64,000 nucleotides of DNA from Cokeromyces recurvatus (Eukaryota > Mucoromycota > Mucoromycetes > Mucorales > Mucoraceae): contig NW_026251397.1 in NCBI RefSeq assembly GCF_025118155.1, positions 393,501 through 457,500 on the forward strand, read 5' to 3'. This document shows positions 1-12,209 of the stretch, in pieces. The stretch's first letter is position 1. Every line of letters starts with the position of its first letter. The notes below the pieces were generated by a model. The model worked only from the letters and a program-made list of their open reading frames with translations. It was not told where the DNA came from and did no database searches. The translations under genes were made by a program, and so were the position numbers.

Positions 1-1683
1 GTAAGATACCATGTTCTATTTTTTTTTCTTTTATATAGAATCAGAAACAAAAAAAAAAGTAAGAAAGGAAGGAAGGAAGGAAAAGAACAATTAATATCAT
101 CTAATAATACTGCTGCAGGAACCAAGTTCATTTTATGTCATTCTTCTGCTGAGATTAAAAAATAGTTTTTTCTTTTGCCGAAGCAGCGCGCGCAAGTGAA
201 CAAGATGGCAAAAAAAAAACTTATTTTCAGGACAATATATACATATTTAGAATAAATAGCCAATTTTATGATGTTTTAATACTTGTTTATTGAATACAAG
301 CAATTCACTTTACTACTACGATTGAGTATTAATATTGATTATTTTTATGTAATCTCATTATTTGTAACTATAGTAACATGTAACAAAATATGTATCTTTT
401 GATTCATCATGCTAACAAATATATATGCATATACATATATATATATTGTCGTAATGAATGTAAATCCCATCATACTACCTTTATAATTGATGATGCAATA
501 AATAGGAGAGGATGCTAGTCTCAATTTATACTATTTTACGACCTGTTTCTTATTAGTCGAACATAAGAAAAACGCAAGTCCGAGTATGAATGAGCCATAT
601 ACTTGCTAAAATTTAGTCAAGATATTTATGATAGATCGAATTAGACGCTCTGAAAACGAATAAGTAAATATAATAAGAATAGAATTTTGGTAAAAGAAAA
701 CGACTATCTTTTATTATCTAAAGAACAATTTTGTTAGAGTGGAACATACTTAACCCTAGTCTCTTTTCCTTATAATAATGACTATGCATTTGTCTATATG
801 AAACATATGGGACAAATGCATAGTCATATAGTCCGTTATATGTGCATCAATAATCAGTAATACATTGTTATATATTCAAATTTACTAGATAGATCACATG
901 ATATACATCGGTGATGTTTAATAGTAAGATTTACTATAACTACTTTTAATAGTATGATTATCTACTTAATAAAGACATTTGTCGTTGTAAAATGAATTAT
1001 TTTATTTATTAAATAATAATAATTAGCAAAAAAAAAAAAGTTTACTTTGTTGCGTATATACTTATTAGGCTTACTGATCTACATAAAAGATACATTTGAG
1101 GCATTTTTGACTTAGTTATTAAATGTACTGTAGTTTTTTATGAAGATATTTTAAAGTAAGCATAATACAATCTAGAATGTTTTTGTATATAAAAATGTAG
1201 TTTCTGCTCTCGTATATGAACTATTTATGTTCAGAGTCTTTAATAAAATATTTAAATGCAAATAAATGCTTATATTTCATCCTACTGTTTAAAGCAATAG
1301 TTAGTGAATTCAACGCATTCTTTTATTCTGTTATTTTGAAGCTGCATGTTATATGCTGTATCTTTAGTTTAGCAAATAGTTATGCTTATACCAAGTGTTA
1401 ACTATATAGCTTCTTATAATAATACTTTATCTTCATGGTGCTTTTTCTGTAACATTAGTTTTGTGATTCAATACTAGAAATTTAATCTCCATTAAAAAAA
1501 AAACAACCTTCTAAGCTCGGGGGAAACAAGAAGAGAGCCATTATGACTGTTTTTCATATGTTTGTGGCTTAATGTCTATTGGCTGAATTTCTTCGCAATA
1601 AAAAAAATAAAATAAGAAAAAAAAAAAATACAAATATTACATAAACACCTCATATATATATATCATTCTTCATCAGTTAAACG
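1..1683. other. AT-rich intergenic DNA upstream of RIX1-like gene
   Basis: No reading frame here looks like a conserved protein. The longest frame (1216-1401) is AT-driven and has no recognisable motif. The stretch holds A/T homopolymers, a small GC-richer patch near 183-197 and one strong palindrome at 778-827, listed separately. The last part before 1684 probably carries the promoter of the RIX1-like gene, but no defined element can be named. Confidence 0.6.
778..827. repeat. Perfect 17-bp inverted repeat (hairpin)
   Basis: The arms ATGACTATGCATTTGTC (778-794) and GACAAATGCATAGTCAT (811-827) are exact reverse complements. The 16-base spacer itself contains ATATG-AAA-CATAT, so almost the whole 50 bases can fold into one stem with a three-base loop. 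It lies in non-coding DNA about 0.86 kb upstream of the nearest gene. It could be a MITE-like remnant or a structured RNA. No flanking target duplication was identified. Confidence 0.8.
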
Positions 1684-4086
1684 ATGCCAGTGAAAACCAC
1701 TCAATTAATAAGCAATGTGCTTAGTTTATACATGTCAAATGACAATACAATTCATCAAAATTTATCATTCATTTTAGACATTATTGTAAATCATCGATTA
1801 TTTGATGAATATACTGAATCCGATGAATCAGGCGTTATATATAGAAAATGGACAAGTCGTTTAAATACACTCTTACAATCAAAAATTGTAACTGCACAAT
1901 GGTGTGGCATTACTCTTGTTAAAGTGACATGTCAAAACTCACATGAATTACTTTTAGCTAATGCTAAAAGTTGGATTGCACAACTTTTAGGTTTTGTGGG
2001 TGTAAAGTGCAAAAAAAAAGAAAGAAAACCAAAAGAAAAAACCAAAATAAAAATAACTCTTTTTCTTTTATCTAACAAATAATAGAAATCAGTACCAACA
2101 CCTATCTATCAAGAGTCAATCGAAACACTTTCGTTTTTATTTTCATATACTGTAGATAAGCCAGAATTACAAAGAGAAGTTGCTACACCCAATCTTCAAA
2201 GATATAACCAATTACTACTTCAATTAGGTCGCAAACAGGATTTATTGGTAAGTCTTTTAGTTTATATGGATATAAATATGTATATAATTGTGCATATATA
2301 AATAAATTTTATCTGCATAATTAGCCAACTGTATTATCAGCATTAACTACCAATGTAAAATGTTTTCCTTCAACAGCACGACATATTTCAGAGCAATGCC
2401 TTCAGCTTTGTCTATCCTGCTTAGATGGCTCTAGAGATTTAGATTTAAAGACAATCAAAGAAGCTAATAAGTTATTGGTTTCGTTATATCATGCTGGAGG
2501 CAAATCAGTTATGGCAGATCAATGGAAAGAAAGCTTATTAAAATTAATTGGCTCAATTCATGATTGCTTAAATAGACTATTTGATACAGTAGATGAAGGT
2601 GTGTTATTAATAAAAAAAAATACAAGCTATTTATTTATTTATTTATTTTTGTACAGAAAGCCAAGAATTTGAATTACAAAAATCCTATCCTTTCCTCCCA
2701 GTATCATCTGATTATGCAGAAGCCTTTCCTATTTTACTTAAAAGAATTCAACTTTTACAAGATTGTATATCTACCTTTTTAACGTAAGTAAAATACAGAT
2801 AGAAAAAAAAAGAAAGGCAAATGACATTAACGTTGATACATATTATAGAACCTCTACATCTATTGCCGTAGGTGTGCCCATAGTACATTTAATCGATCTT
2901 ATTTGCCGTATCTATAATGTTTTTGAAGGATCATTGGTAAAGTATATATACAGAAAACAACTTAACAGGAAGATTAATATTTTACTAGATGCGTGAATTT
3001 AAAGACAAAGACGAATTCTTTACATTAGTAATGTGTCTGCCCACTTTACATTTAAGTACAAGTAAAATGTTCAGTAGTTTATTGTATTGGTACGTTGCTT
3101 TCTCCTTTCTTTCACTATGAATATTTATATTTATATGTGTATGTATAGTTCTGGAAAAGAAATGATGGGCTATAGTAAACTTCTTTCAAGAATTTTACTC
3201 CGTCTTTTAAACGAGCATAAGAACAAGAGAACATTAAAGATATCTGTATACAACTTAATCTCGTTATGTTTAGAGAAATGTGGATATGTGTTTGCTGAAA
3301 TTATTCATAAACCATTGATATCCTCTGTCTTGAAAGATCTTCAAATAATCGAACATAAATCAGCTAATATTGTAGCCTCAACACAGCAGCAAAAAAAATC
3401 ACATAAAAAGAGAAAGACAGAAATCACAAATTCTGACTCCTTAACAAGTAAGCTTGTTTCTGCTGCATCAACAGATGTTCAAGTTGCAGGTCTTCAAGCA
3501 TTGGCTACATTACTTGATATATATGGTTTTTCAATGGAAAATGGTCAAAGAGCATCTGTTGATGGCACAATTTTAAGTCGATTGATTCAAGTAGTTCACC
3601 CCTCTGATATGTCAAATGAAGAAATTATACTTGTTAAAGCTGAACTTTACCAATGCCTATTATCATCTTTGATGCATCCCATTGAAACACAAGCAAGTAT
3701 TCTTCCTCATGCATGCCGTCTTTTCTCAGCTGGTGTAAATGAGCAATCACATCAATTACAGCTTATTTGTAAAAAGGGTCTTGCTATTTGTGATCTTATT
3801 ATGCATACTAGATTACCTCCTATTCAACGCACTATGCCAAATAGTTCGCCCGTTGTAGTTGTTACAACTGCTCAAGGAATAAGCGAAGAAGAAAAAGAGA
3901 TTGATGAAGAGGAAGAGGAAGAGGATGAGAAAAAGATAGAAAATGAAGAAGAAAACAAGATAATATTAGAGCCTGTTGTAGAAGACAAAAATGAGAAAGT
4001 GAAAGAAGTGAAAGAGATAAAGAAAGATATTAACTATGAAAAAGTAAAGCCTATAGAAAATGTAAACATCAAACCTATTGTGTTAC

Positions 4087-4122
<36 letters not shown>

Positions 4123-4403
4123 AGGATTCTGATCTTGAGAAGCAAGCTCCTGTGAATTTATTAGAAAAAACATCACTTGAAACTAAATCTTCCACAATAA
4201 CAACAGTAGTTTCTCTAAACAATGATGTCACTCCTTCAAATAATTCAGAACTTGAAACGAATATTACTACAAGTAATAAAGATGTTAATGCTAATGTCAC
4301 TATTTCTATTAGTGATGATGACATGGATTTAGACATGGAAATTCCTATGATTGATATGACTGGACCTGATAGCGACATTGATGGTGATGATGATGATGAA
4401 TAA
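1684..4403 (+). CDS. RIX1: RIX1/PELP1-like pre-rRNA processing protein
   Basis: Seven exons are supported by GT-AG borders and kept phase: 1684-2001, 2086-2247, 2325-2598, 2657-2783, 2849-2936, 2989-3089 and 3149-4403, giving about 774 residues. The N-terminal half is helical and matches the RIX1 family, with a WCGITLVKVT-type segment near residue 80 and an EAFPILLKRIQLLQD segment further on. The C-terminal third is low-complexity: a Lys/Glu-rich stretch, a poly-Thr run encoded by ACT repeats (about 4090-4122) and an Asp-rich end. In yeast and animals RIX1/PELP1 works with Ipi1/TEX10 and Ipi3/WDR18 in ITS2 processing and 60S maturation in the nucleus; an acidic tail is typical of PELP1. Start chosen as the first ATG in frame with the conserved N-terminus. 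The family assignment is by eye; exact orthology is inferred. Confidence 0.8.
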
Positions 4404-4620
4404 ATCTGTGTCTTGTTTTTTATTTAATAAATTATGCATAAAATTTTAAAGCTTATTTTTTTTTTCTTCTTATTTGATAACAAAAAAAAAAAATCTTAAT
4501 TTGAAACACAAAATATAAAAAAAAATTTCACCAGTCTCTTTTTTTTATTGTTTAACTTTTTTATTTTTCTTGAAAAAAAAAAAAAAAAAAAAAAAAAGGG
4601 GGAAAAGTTTACTTGCTAAC
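4404..4620. promoter_or_regulatory. Short spacer with A-tract directly before ERG9 start
   Basis: The 217 bases between the RIX1-like stop and the ERG9 ATG are almost purely A/T. They include an uninterrupted A-run of about 24 bases followed by GGGGG, ending about 20 bases before the start codon. It must hold both the 3' end of the upstream gene and the ERG9 promoter. Poly(dA:dT) tracts are known nucleosome-disfavouring promoter elements in fungi; that role here is inference. Confidence 0.4.
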
Positions 4621-6243
4621 ATGTTGCAAGCAATTCTCGATTCCGTTACAAAGCCTTCTGAGCTTGCTGCTTTGTTTCAGTACAAGTTTGCACATAAATC
4701 TCCTTCTGCTATTCGTCATCAGCAGTCATTAGACAGGGACGCGTCAAAGAAGCGTTGTTATGACTTCTTAAACATGGTAGGCATGAAAAGAAAGGAATGC
4801 ATCTAGCACATGTATTTATTAACCATATTTATATACTAGACCTCTAGAAGTTTTGCTGCTGTTATTCAAGAGCTTGATGATGATTTAAGAGATGCTGTAA
4901 ATATTACATTTACAAGATATTTTTAATAAAAGTATATTATTAACTGTACACAATCGTAGGTCTGTTTATTCTATTTAGTTTTACGTGGTTTAGATACAAT
5001 TGAGGATGATATGACTTTACCTTTAGATAGAAAAGTTGAATTATTAAGATCTTTTGATCAAATTATTTACCAAAAAGATTGGACTTTTAATGAAAGTAAG
5101 TTTTATTTTTTATTTATTTTTTTTTCTTATTTCCTCGAATATATAAACATAATAAATAAACGTCCTATTCACACTACTTTATTATTAGATGGTCCTGATG
5201 AAAAAGACCGAGAATTATTAGTTCATTTTGATGTTGTCATTAACGAATTCCTTCGTCTTAAGCCTGAATTTCAACAAGTTATTGCCAACATTACAAGATT
5301 AATGGGTAACGGTATGGCCGATTATGCTTCAGGCAAACATCGTGAGAATACAGCTGTTGCTACAGTCGCTGACTTTGATCTTTATTGTCATTATGTTGCC
5401 GGACTTGTTGGTTATGGTCTTTCGGACCTCTTTGCCGCTTCTGGTCTTGAATCTGAAGAAATTGCAAAAGACAAACACATTTCTAATTCAATGGGTTTAT
5501 TCCTACAAAAGACAAACATCATTCGTGATTATCGTGAGGATTTAGATGATGGACGTCAATTTTGGCCTCATGAAATTTGGGGAAAGTATGTGGATAAATT
5601 CAGTGACTTTACAAAGCCTGAAAATAAGTTGAAGGTTTGATATAAATGTGAATATGTGTAACGAAAAGAAAAGGCAATAACAAATATGTATACATATATA
5701 TATATATATTTTTTTAGGCTAAATATTGCTTAAATGACATGGTTTTGAATGTATTAAATCAAGTCCCTGATGTTCTCACTTACCTCTCAAGACTTCAAAA
5801 TCAATCCGTTTTTAATTTTTGTGCTATTCCCCAAGTCATGGCTATCGCTACTCTTGCCTTGGTCTTTAATAATCTCGAAGTTTATCAACGTAATATCAAG
5901 ATTCGTAAAGGTGAAGCTGTCAAATTGATTTTGCAAAGCACAAACATGGATAATGTCATTTCTATCTTTAGACATTATATCTTTGAGATTGCTAGAAAGA
6001 ATGAAGCTGTAAATCCTAATTTTATGGATATTTCCATGTCTATTGGCAGAGTATGTGTATCATGATATTATATATACATATTTCTTTTATTAACTGTATT
6101 ATAATTAGATTGAACAATGGATTGCTGCTAATTATAAGCCTTCTTCTAAAGCCCTTGAAAAGGCACAACGACCTAATCTATTTGTACCTATCCTATTAGG
6201 TCTTATTGGTGTTCTTATCATGAATTACTTTAAAAGTTCTTGA
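4621..6243 (+). CDS. ERG9: Squalene synthase (farnesyl-diphosphate farnesyltransferase)
   Basis: Six exons (4621-4776, 4840-4896, 4960-5095, 5189-5634, 5718-6050, 6109-6243) give about 420 residues, the normal family length. The enzyme joins two farnesyl diphosphates into squalene, the first committed step of sterol synthesis, at the ER membrane. Both Asp-rich magnesium-binding motifs are visible: LDTIEDD at about residues 82-88 and DYREDLDDG at about 230-238, the latter followed by RQFWPHEIW. A hydrophobic C-terminal segment (FVPILLGLIGVLIMNYF) is the expected membrane anchor. The ATG at 4621 is chosen over an upstream in-frame ATG that would only add poly-Lys from the A-tract. It converges with the mitochondrial carrier gene, with only 35 bases between stop codons. 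Confidence 0.96.
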
Positions 6244-6278
6244 AATAAAATTATTAATATATAAAGCCTTTATAGATT

Positions 6279-7621
6279 TTAGCTTGCATGTTGCTTGAAG
6301 TATTGAGTTAAATTTTCGTAAACTAAGAATGTCACGCAAGTACCGGGTAAAACACGAATTATATTTGGAGCTAAACCTTTATAAAACCCCATGTAACCTT
6401 CTGTTTGTATCATTTTTTTACTACAGTCAATTACACCTTTATATGTATCCCTTGTAGCACGATTCTATGTACATATTTATATGAATATGTATAGGGAATA
6501 TCTTGATCATCTTTTTTCTCTTTCATTTTACCTGTAATCGACTTTTTAACACTTGATATGGATATGTGATTACTGTAGCCGTTACTTTCGATATAGCAGC
6601 CATAGTCAAGTATTCAGTTTGACTTAATTGAGCATTTAATTCATTCATTGAATTTAAACCCTTTTTATGTCGAACTTCATTTCGTTTCTTTTTCATCTCT
6701 TCATATACCATGAACTGAATCGCTCCATGAGATACTCCAAATAACGCGGGCACCATTCCTCTATAAAGTCCTCTTATCCCTTCCTCTACATAAAGTCGTT
6801 TTAATCCATTTAATAGGCCTGTATATGCATCTGGTGTATGTTGCGTAGTTGTACACATTCTAGTCTTTACCACCCATAAAGGATTGGCCATAAAAGCCGT
6901 TAACGCGCCTATTATATCCCTCCAAAAAAAAAGGGGGGAGGAGGAGGAAGAGATTAAAAGGTGTATAATAAAATTATATGTAGATGTATTTTACACACCT
7001 GCTTCAGCAGAAGCTGTCAAATGTTGTATAGCAGATAATTTTCCACTTTGATCCTTTTCCATATACTTTTTAATTAAACTATACCTATAAATGATGGTAT
7101 TTGGTTAATCATGATATTTGTATACATTTTTTTTTTTTTTTTTTACCATCCAAAATAAAACCCCCAGCTAAATGTGGCACCCGCCATGTTAGGTGTGACA
7201 CCTCTATATAAACCCTTCCACACACCTTCTCCCAATAAAATAGACTTAAAAGATCGAATTGTTCCTCCAATAAAGGGTCGTTTGTTTGAATGACGAGCAG
7301 AGTCAACTTTATATATATTCATTTTAGAATAATTACAATAACACACTCTCTCTATTACTCATAAAATACCTTGAAATCGAATTTTAATAAGGTCAAGAGG
7401 ATGTAACAAAGCAGTTGTTACCATGCCTGCACCAAAACCTGCTAATGCTTGATCCTGTCATTTCCAACAAATCGTAAAAAAAAAAAAAAAAGCACACAGG
7501 TAAAAATAAGTTAACTCATTCGAGCATTATGTATATGTATATATATATATAAATATAAGGCTTTTTTTTTTACTGTATGCGGGGATCCTGTAAATGAAGG
7601 TGTTGTATTTGTTTTAGACAT
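6279..7621 (-). CDS. Mitochondrial carrier, SLC25A32/FLX1-like (FAD/folate type)
   Basis: Six exons on the minus strand: 7621-7574, 7454-7370, 7306-7147, 7084-6999, 6908-6532 and 6464-6279, giving about 313 residues, typical of the SLC25 family. All three carrier signatures are visible: HPLDLIKIRFQ in repeat 1, NPLWVVKTRM in repeat 2 and YPYQVLKSRLQ in repeat 3. The NPLWVVKTR form and the YPYQ variant of the third signature point to the folate/FAD subgroup (human SLC25A32, yeast Flx1), placed in the inner mitochondrial membrane. Substrate is inferred from this similarity; a pyrimidine-nucleotide carrier (Rim2-like) is the main alternative. Start chosen because the short first exon is in phase with a clean GT-AG intron. 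Confidence 0.9.
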
Positions 7622-7871
7622 GTACAATCGAATTACAAAAAAAAAAAATAAATAAATAAATAAAAAAGGGAGAAAACAAAAAAAAATTGACTATTTCCTT
7701 TTTTTTTTCTGAAGTGTGGAGAATTTTAATGGACAAAAAACACACACACACACACACACACAAATTCAATCTCCGATGTTTCCATTCATTATGTAATCAA
7801 CTTTTTTTTTTTCTTTTCTATTCTTTCTTTTTGAAAATAAGGATATATTTTTAATATACAAGCCAAATAAT
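7622..7871. other. Spacer with (CA)n microsatellite
   Basis: This is non-coding DNA between the carrier start and the bHLH stop. It contains several A/T runs and a CA dinucleotide microsatellite of about 22 bases near 7740-7762. It should carry the carrier promoter and the bHLH 3' end; no specific signal was recognised. Confidence 0.5.
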
Positions 7872-9077
7872 TTAACATAAAATATTCTCGATATTCATAT
7901 TGACAGATGGTAATTTAGACTGAAGATTAGGAGAATTTTCTTGTGACCCTTTAGCAATGACTATTTTTGGTGGTAATATAGGGGAATTATTATTTTGAAT
8001 CACATCCATAGGTTTCAAGCCTTTTTGAGGAGTCATGACAAGTGAGTTTGATTTCAATGAAGATAAAGATGAAGCAGACCAAGTATCATCATCTTCTTCT
8101 TCGTCTTCTTCTTCTTCTTGTCTCTTATCTTCCTCTATAGGTATTGATTGATTTATGACACATTGTTGATTTTTTGTATGATTGGTCTGTGTGTTTTCTT
8201 TAATAGTAGAGTTATGATCCTCTTGAGCTTTCATTTTATTATTTCTACAAGTTAATAAGCATGTATCTTCATTCAGAGTAGTGTTACGCTCCAATTTTTT
8301 AATCGTCTCTTGAAGGTGTATAATATAGTCAATGGCATTCTGTAAGATGTTCATTTTATGAAGGGTTTCTTTATTGTTAGAGCAAGAAGGGATCAATTCC
8401 TTTAATTGAATAATTTTATCATTCATCTTTTCTCTTCTTCTACGCTCAATTGCACTGTGTGATTCTTTTCTTGCTAACTCACGCTGATCTGCTGTAGTAG
8501 GAGTGGTGATGATAGAAGAGGATGAATTGCGATGTAGAGTAGGTTGAAAAGAAGGAGAGGGTATCATGGCGGCGGCATTAGTAGTAGCAGTAGCAGTAGC
8601 AGTGGTAGTGGTAGTGGTGGATAGATTTGTAGCGTTTACAGTATCTGGATGTAATTGTATGCCAGGATGGTAAGGATAAAGATTATAAGAAGGAGCTAAT
8701 GCAGTAGGCGAAATGATATGTTGAGTAACTGGATTGAAGGTAGGTGATTTTGGAAGTATGCGTTGAGGTGCTGCATTTGTTGACTTTATGGGTGAAGTAG
8801 GTGTAGGTGTTAAACTAGGCGAAATTGGAGGTTGAGGCCCAATAGGTATAAAGTAAGGATGTTGTTGTTGTTGCTGATGATGATGATGATGATAGACTGC
8901 TGGATAATAAAAATGTGGAGTAAAAGGTACAAATGGAGGAGGAAGAGCAACGGCGGTTGGTGTTGTTGCTACTACTAATGATGTGTCTTGAACAGATGAT
9001 CTCTTTCTCTTTTTAGATAAAGATGCTGTATCTGAAGATGTATTTGGTTTTGAAGAAGTTGGACTATTATTCAACAT
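7872..9077 (-). CDS. bHLH transcription factor, E-box binding type
   Basis: Single-exon gene of 401 residues. A bHLH domain lies at about residues 200-262. The basic region (RKESHSAIERRRREK) has the His-Glu-Arg arrangement that, in Myc/USF/SREBP-class proteins, reads CACGTG. It is followed by helix 1 (KIIQLKELIPSC), a loop and helix 2 (MNILQNAIDYIIHLQ). The remainder is low complexity: His/Gln tract near residue 65, Pro-rich region, poly-Thr/Ala tract, Asp/Glu run near residue 325. No clear leucine zipper follows helix 2. An SKKRKR cluster near residue 21 could be a nuclear signal. Targets cannot be named. A CACGTG site stands about 205 bp upstream of its start. Confidence 0.88.
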   Translation of the reverse strand: MLNNSPTSSKPNTSSDTASLSKKRKRSSVQDTSLVVATTPTAVALPPPFVPFTPHFYYPAVYHHHHHQQQQQHPYFIPIGPQPPISPSLTPTPTSPIKSTNAAPQRILPKSPTFNPVTQHIISPTALAPSYNLYPYHPGIQLHPDTVNATNLSTTTTTTATATATTNAAAMIPSPSFQPTLHRNSSSSIITTPTTADQRELARKESHSAIERRRREKMNDKIIQLKELIPSCSNNKETLHKMNILQNAIDYIIHLQETIKKLERNTTLNEDTCLLTCRNNKMKAQEDHNSTIKENTQTNHTKNQQCVINQSIPIEEDKRQEEEEDEEEDDDTWSASSLSSLKSNSLVMTPQKGLKPMDVIQNNNSPILPPKIVIAKGSQENSPNLQSKLPSVNMNIENILC

Positions 9078-9728
9078 TTAAAAGGAAAAGAAAAAAAAAG
9101 GGTATCATAAAAAGAAGTGAGGAGTAGATTTTACTGGAAAATATGATAACACTTTTTCTAAAAAGAATTTTAAAAAAAAAAAATAGAATATGGAGAAAAT
9201 CAACTAAAGAAAAATTCATTCGAATCAATAGAACATGATTTCATGTAAAGAAGTTTACCAATCATACAACATAAGAATAAGCACGTGTATCCCTGATTGG
9301 TTGAATTTTCGGTCACGTTTACTCAATCAGATAAAAAACTAAATTCATCAAGAAGTACATGCATAATTGATTATTACATACATACATTTATATAATACAA
9401 TATGTGACATATAATAATAATAATCGTGTTATGTGTGATAGTTGGAAATTAGAAAGAATAGATATTAAAGAAAATCTTGCTGTTCTTCTTGATCTTTTTT
9501 TCTTTATTACGAATCTATAGAATAATAAACCTGAGAAAAATGACTGCAACATTCTACACTTTCCTGCCCTATCATAACCGACATATGTTTATCTTCTTTG
9601 CTGGGCTTATGAAAATAGGTTACTTGATTATAAGACGCAGTATAATATAATAGTGTGAAGAATGAAGGAGATAATAGGTATTCAGTTCATGTAGTAAAGA
9701 GATTAGACCCTATTTATTATTTGTACAA

Positions 9729-9759
<31 letters not shown>

Positions 9760-10933
9760 TTTTTTTTTTTTATTGTTTTATTAGCTGTGTCATTTCATAT
9801 AAACAGATATAATAATAGAGTTGAATCTATATATCACCTTCTGTACTCCTACTCCTAGCTACATAGAGCAATCGTGTTATTCACCATGTTTGGCCTTATT
9901 AAATTGATTATACCCTATATCTCTCTAATAACTAACAAAGAATCAATCTAATTTAGATGGCCTTTATATTTAACTTTAGATAGCAAATAGAAGCCATTAT
10001 ACATTTAACAAGACGCTAATACATCCTAATAACCTATTTAATCTAATCGATGATCACCTTCAGTTATCATTGAATATCAGCAATAATCTCTCATGACTAG
10101 TTTCTTCTTTATATAAAGTATTAGTTGGATACTTCTTTGTAACAACTTATTGAATGAACATATTTACTATGCATATGGACTCGAAATTGTAAAAAATAAC
10201 TACATTGTATTTTATACCTCTCATGCGTATCATGCTACGACAATGAAATTTATGATATCTTTAGCTTGAATACATGCAATTGTCCTTGAACATATATTTC
10301 GCTGAAAATGAATGAAGTGTATCAAAAGAAAAGAAAAGAAAAGGATACTCTGGTAAAATGGTAGAAATTTCATTACAATTAACACTATATAAAAAAAAAA
10401 GAAAGAAATGTGTGGCTATATAAGAGGTATAGACTAGAACATAATAAGGAATGGCTTAATGGTCAGTAAGCCTAAAAGAAAAAAAAAATTGTTTTCTTTA
10501 CTATTATCAAATTTAGCAATAGGCTTCTCATCGTCAATCAACTTTTCTGCATCAAAAGTATAAAGCTCGTTATTTGCATATATATATATATATACATCTG
10601 TTATTTCAGAATTTATATAAACTTACCATTATCCATGACTTGAAATTCTCTGTATTGGATATTATTTATAAGAGTATTTTCGGCCTTTAAAAAGTTTATT
10701 CTTTATGTTAGTGCATCAAGTACGATTAAACATTTTTTTTTTATTATTTTTATAAATTAAAATTTATAAAGCGACCTATGGGCACATAATATCTTTATTA
10801 TATTGGATTGCCCAGGTCAGTTCAAATTATGCGAAAAAAGTATCTAAAAACCCTCTTATGGGACAAGAGGTAAAAAGGTAAAGGAAAGGAAGAAGAGAAG
10901 GTGAGAAAGAAAGGGGGAATATTACTAACAAGT
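9078..10933. other. Intergenic DNA between bHLH gene and LINE remnant
   Basis: Apart from the E-box/CCAAT pair this 1.85 kb looks non-coding. A CT-repeat followed by a T-run lies at about 9729-9771. The frame spanning it (9655-9858) is repeat-driven and was not accepted. No tRNA, snoRNA or conserved protein was recognised. Confidence 0.5.
9281..9302 (-). promoter_or_regulatory. E-box CACGTG plus inverted CCAAT box upstream of bHLH gene
   Basis: CACGTG is at 9282-9287 and TGATTGG at 9294-9300, which reads CCAATCA on the bHLH gene's strand. Both lie 205-225 bp upstream of its ATG, a reasonable promoter distance. CACGTG is the site expected for a basic region of the type this gene encodes, so feedback control is possible; that is inference. 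Confidence 0.45.
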
Positions 10934-12113
10934 TTAAAGAGACAACCAGTTGAGTAATTTTCTGCCTGGATCAAGAAGTGGAGGGGGTAGTTTATCGTGC
11001 ATTAAGTAGTCCATTTCCTGTAGAATGGTACACATAACTGGCCAGCGATAGAACCAAGCAGAAACATCCTGAGAATTTTGGTGCTTATGCTGAGGGAGAT
11101 GATTTAAAAGAAAGGAAAGGAGATCTGCAATTGATCGTGGCAAGAATGAACGAGTGTGCATGTGCAAGCATTCAGTGGCATGTGACCGACTAAAGCGTAC
11201 ATAAGGATGATATGGACAGGCTTTAGGTATTCCTCCAGGTAACCAACCAAGACGCCATCGAATAGTTCGACTACGCTCACTGTGTGTCATGGGTAACCAG
11301 AGTATCGGATCAATAATCAGATTAGGGCGGCAAGAGGAAAGCAAAAAAGAATGTGTCTCGTCACGCAGTTGTTGAAAACTCTCTTCAAGAAATTCTTGAC
11401 GATGTTTTCGAAAGGAGCGTTGGTCTAATGGAATGGAATTGGCGGCGCAGAGTCTCCAGCATGGTGTTTGAATGAGTTTATACCATTGAGTGTTGAAGAT
11501 AGAGGCTTGAAGCTCAGGAAGTAATTTAGCGAGCAAAGTATCATCCGGTAAATCAATAGCACGGAAAACGAATTGGGCATGCAGAATGGACACCCTAACC
11601 TTCATTGATGGTTGGTTTACCATATGAAGCATCACCTTTACTGATGATCGACTAGAGCCACCAAACATCCGTCTTATGCATGTGTTTTGACAAGATTCCA
11701 GTTGTTGGATATCCTTTGCACTAAGTAGACTAATAGCTAGACCATATTCGAGCTGTGGTTGGACTATCTGCGTGTAGAAGCGAGTAGCGAGTAAACGATC
11801 AAATCCCTTGGGGTTAAACCCAATAGATGCCATTTGGTCCATTGTTTGTAGGGCTTTGTTAGTATTATTTTGTACTAGTTGAGCTGTATCTAAGAATCCT
11901 CCTATCTTGATGGGGATACCTAGATAAGAAAAACATTTTTAGGTTGGAATGGGGTCACCATATAAAGTGTACCGTTGCTGATTATCAGAAGGATCAAGGA
12001 TTACACATTTACTAGGATTCCAGCGGTAGCCTAATAAATTACTGTTTTCTTCACATAACGATAATAAAGAGCGCAACTTTTCAGGTGCTGTGATGAGGGA
12101 CAATTTGCTTACC
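10934..12113 (-). mobile_element. 5'-truncated LINE (non-LTR retrotransposon) remnant
   Basis: On the minus strand a coding stretch begins inside a reverse transcriptase, just downstream of where the catalytic YxDD motif should be: LGYRWNPSKCVIL near 12050, then YLGIPIK near 11920. It runs through the C-terminal connection region (QLEYGLAISLL, RWRLGWLPGG) to a stop at 10934-10936. An in-frame stop at about 11939-11941 separates the RT part from the 302-residue tail, and the upstream catalytic domain is missing. Loss of the 5' part is typical of incomplete LINE reverse transcription. Base composition is clearly GC-richer than the flanks. The LINE tail at 57836-58190 belongs to the same family (shared IRWRLGWLPG). 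It cannot encode an active protein. Confidence 0.85.
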
Positions 12114-12209
12114 TTTTTTAGACAAAATAAAAATGGAAATCAGACGAAAAAAAAATGAGTTCAAACACTTTGATGGTAAATGTTCAGACTTTTTCTTTAC
12201 CTGTAATAA

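Noticed and set aside
1..10. Window begins with GTAAGATACC, a perfect donor sequence, suggesting a gene entering from the left
   Set aside because: No acceptor or exon of such a gene is recognisable in the following 1.6 kb; probably chance.
4034..4378. Minus-strand 114-residue frame opposite the RIX1-like tail
   Set aside because: Shadow of the ACT repeat and acidic codons; the plus strand is the supported gene.
4570..4620. Longer ERG9 start with poly-Lys leader
   Set aside because: The in-frame upstream ATG only translates a homopolymer; MLQAILDSV at 4621 is the family-like start.
7109..7306. Alternative frame across exon 3 of the mitochondrial carrier
   Set aside because: Out of frame with the carrier and reads into an intron T-run.
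9655..9858. 67-residue frame with Leu/Ser/Phe runs
   Set aside because: Generated by a CT-repeat and a T-run; no splice or start context.
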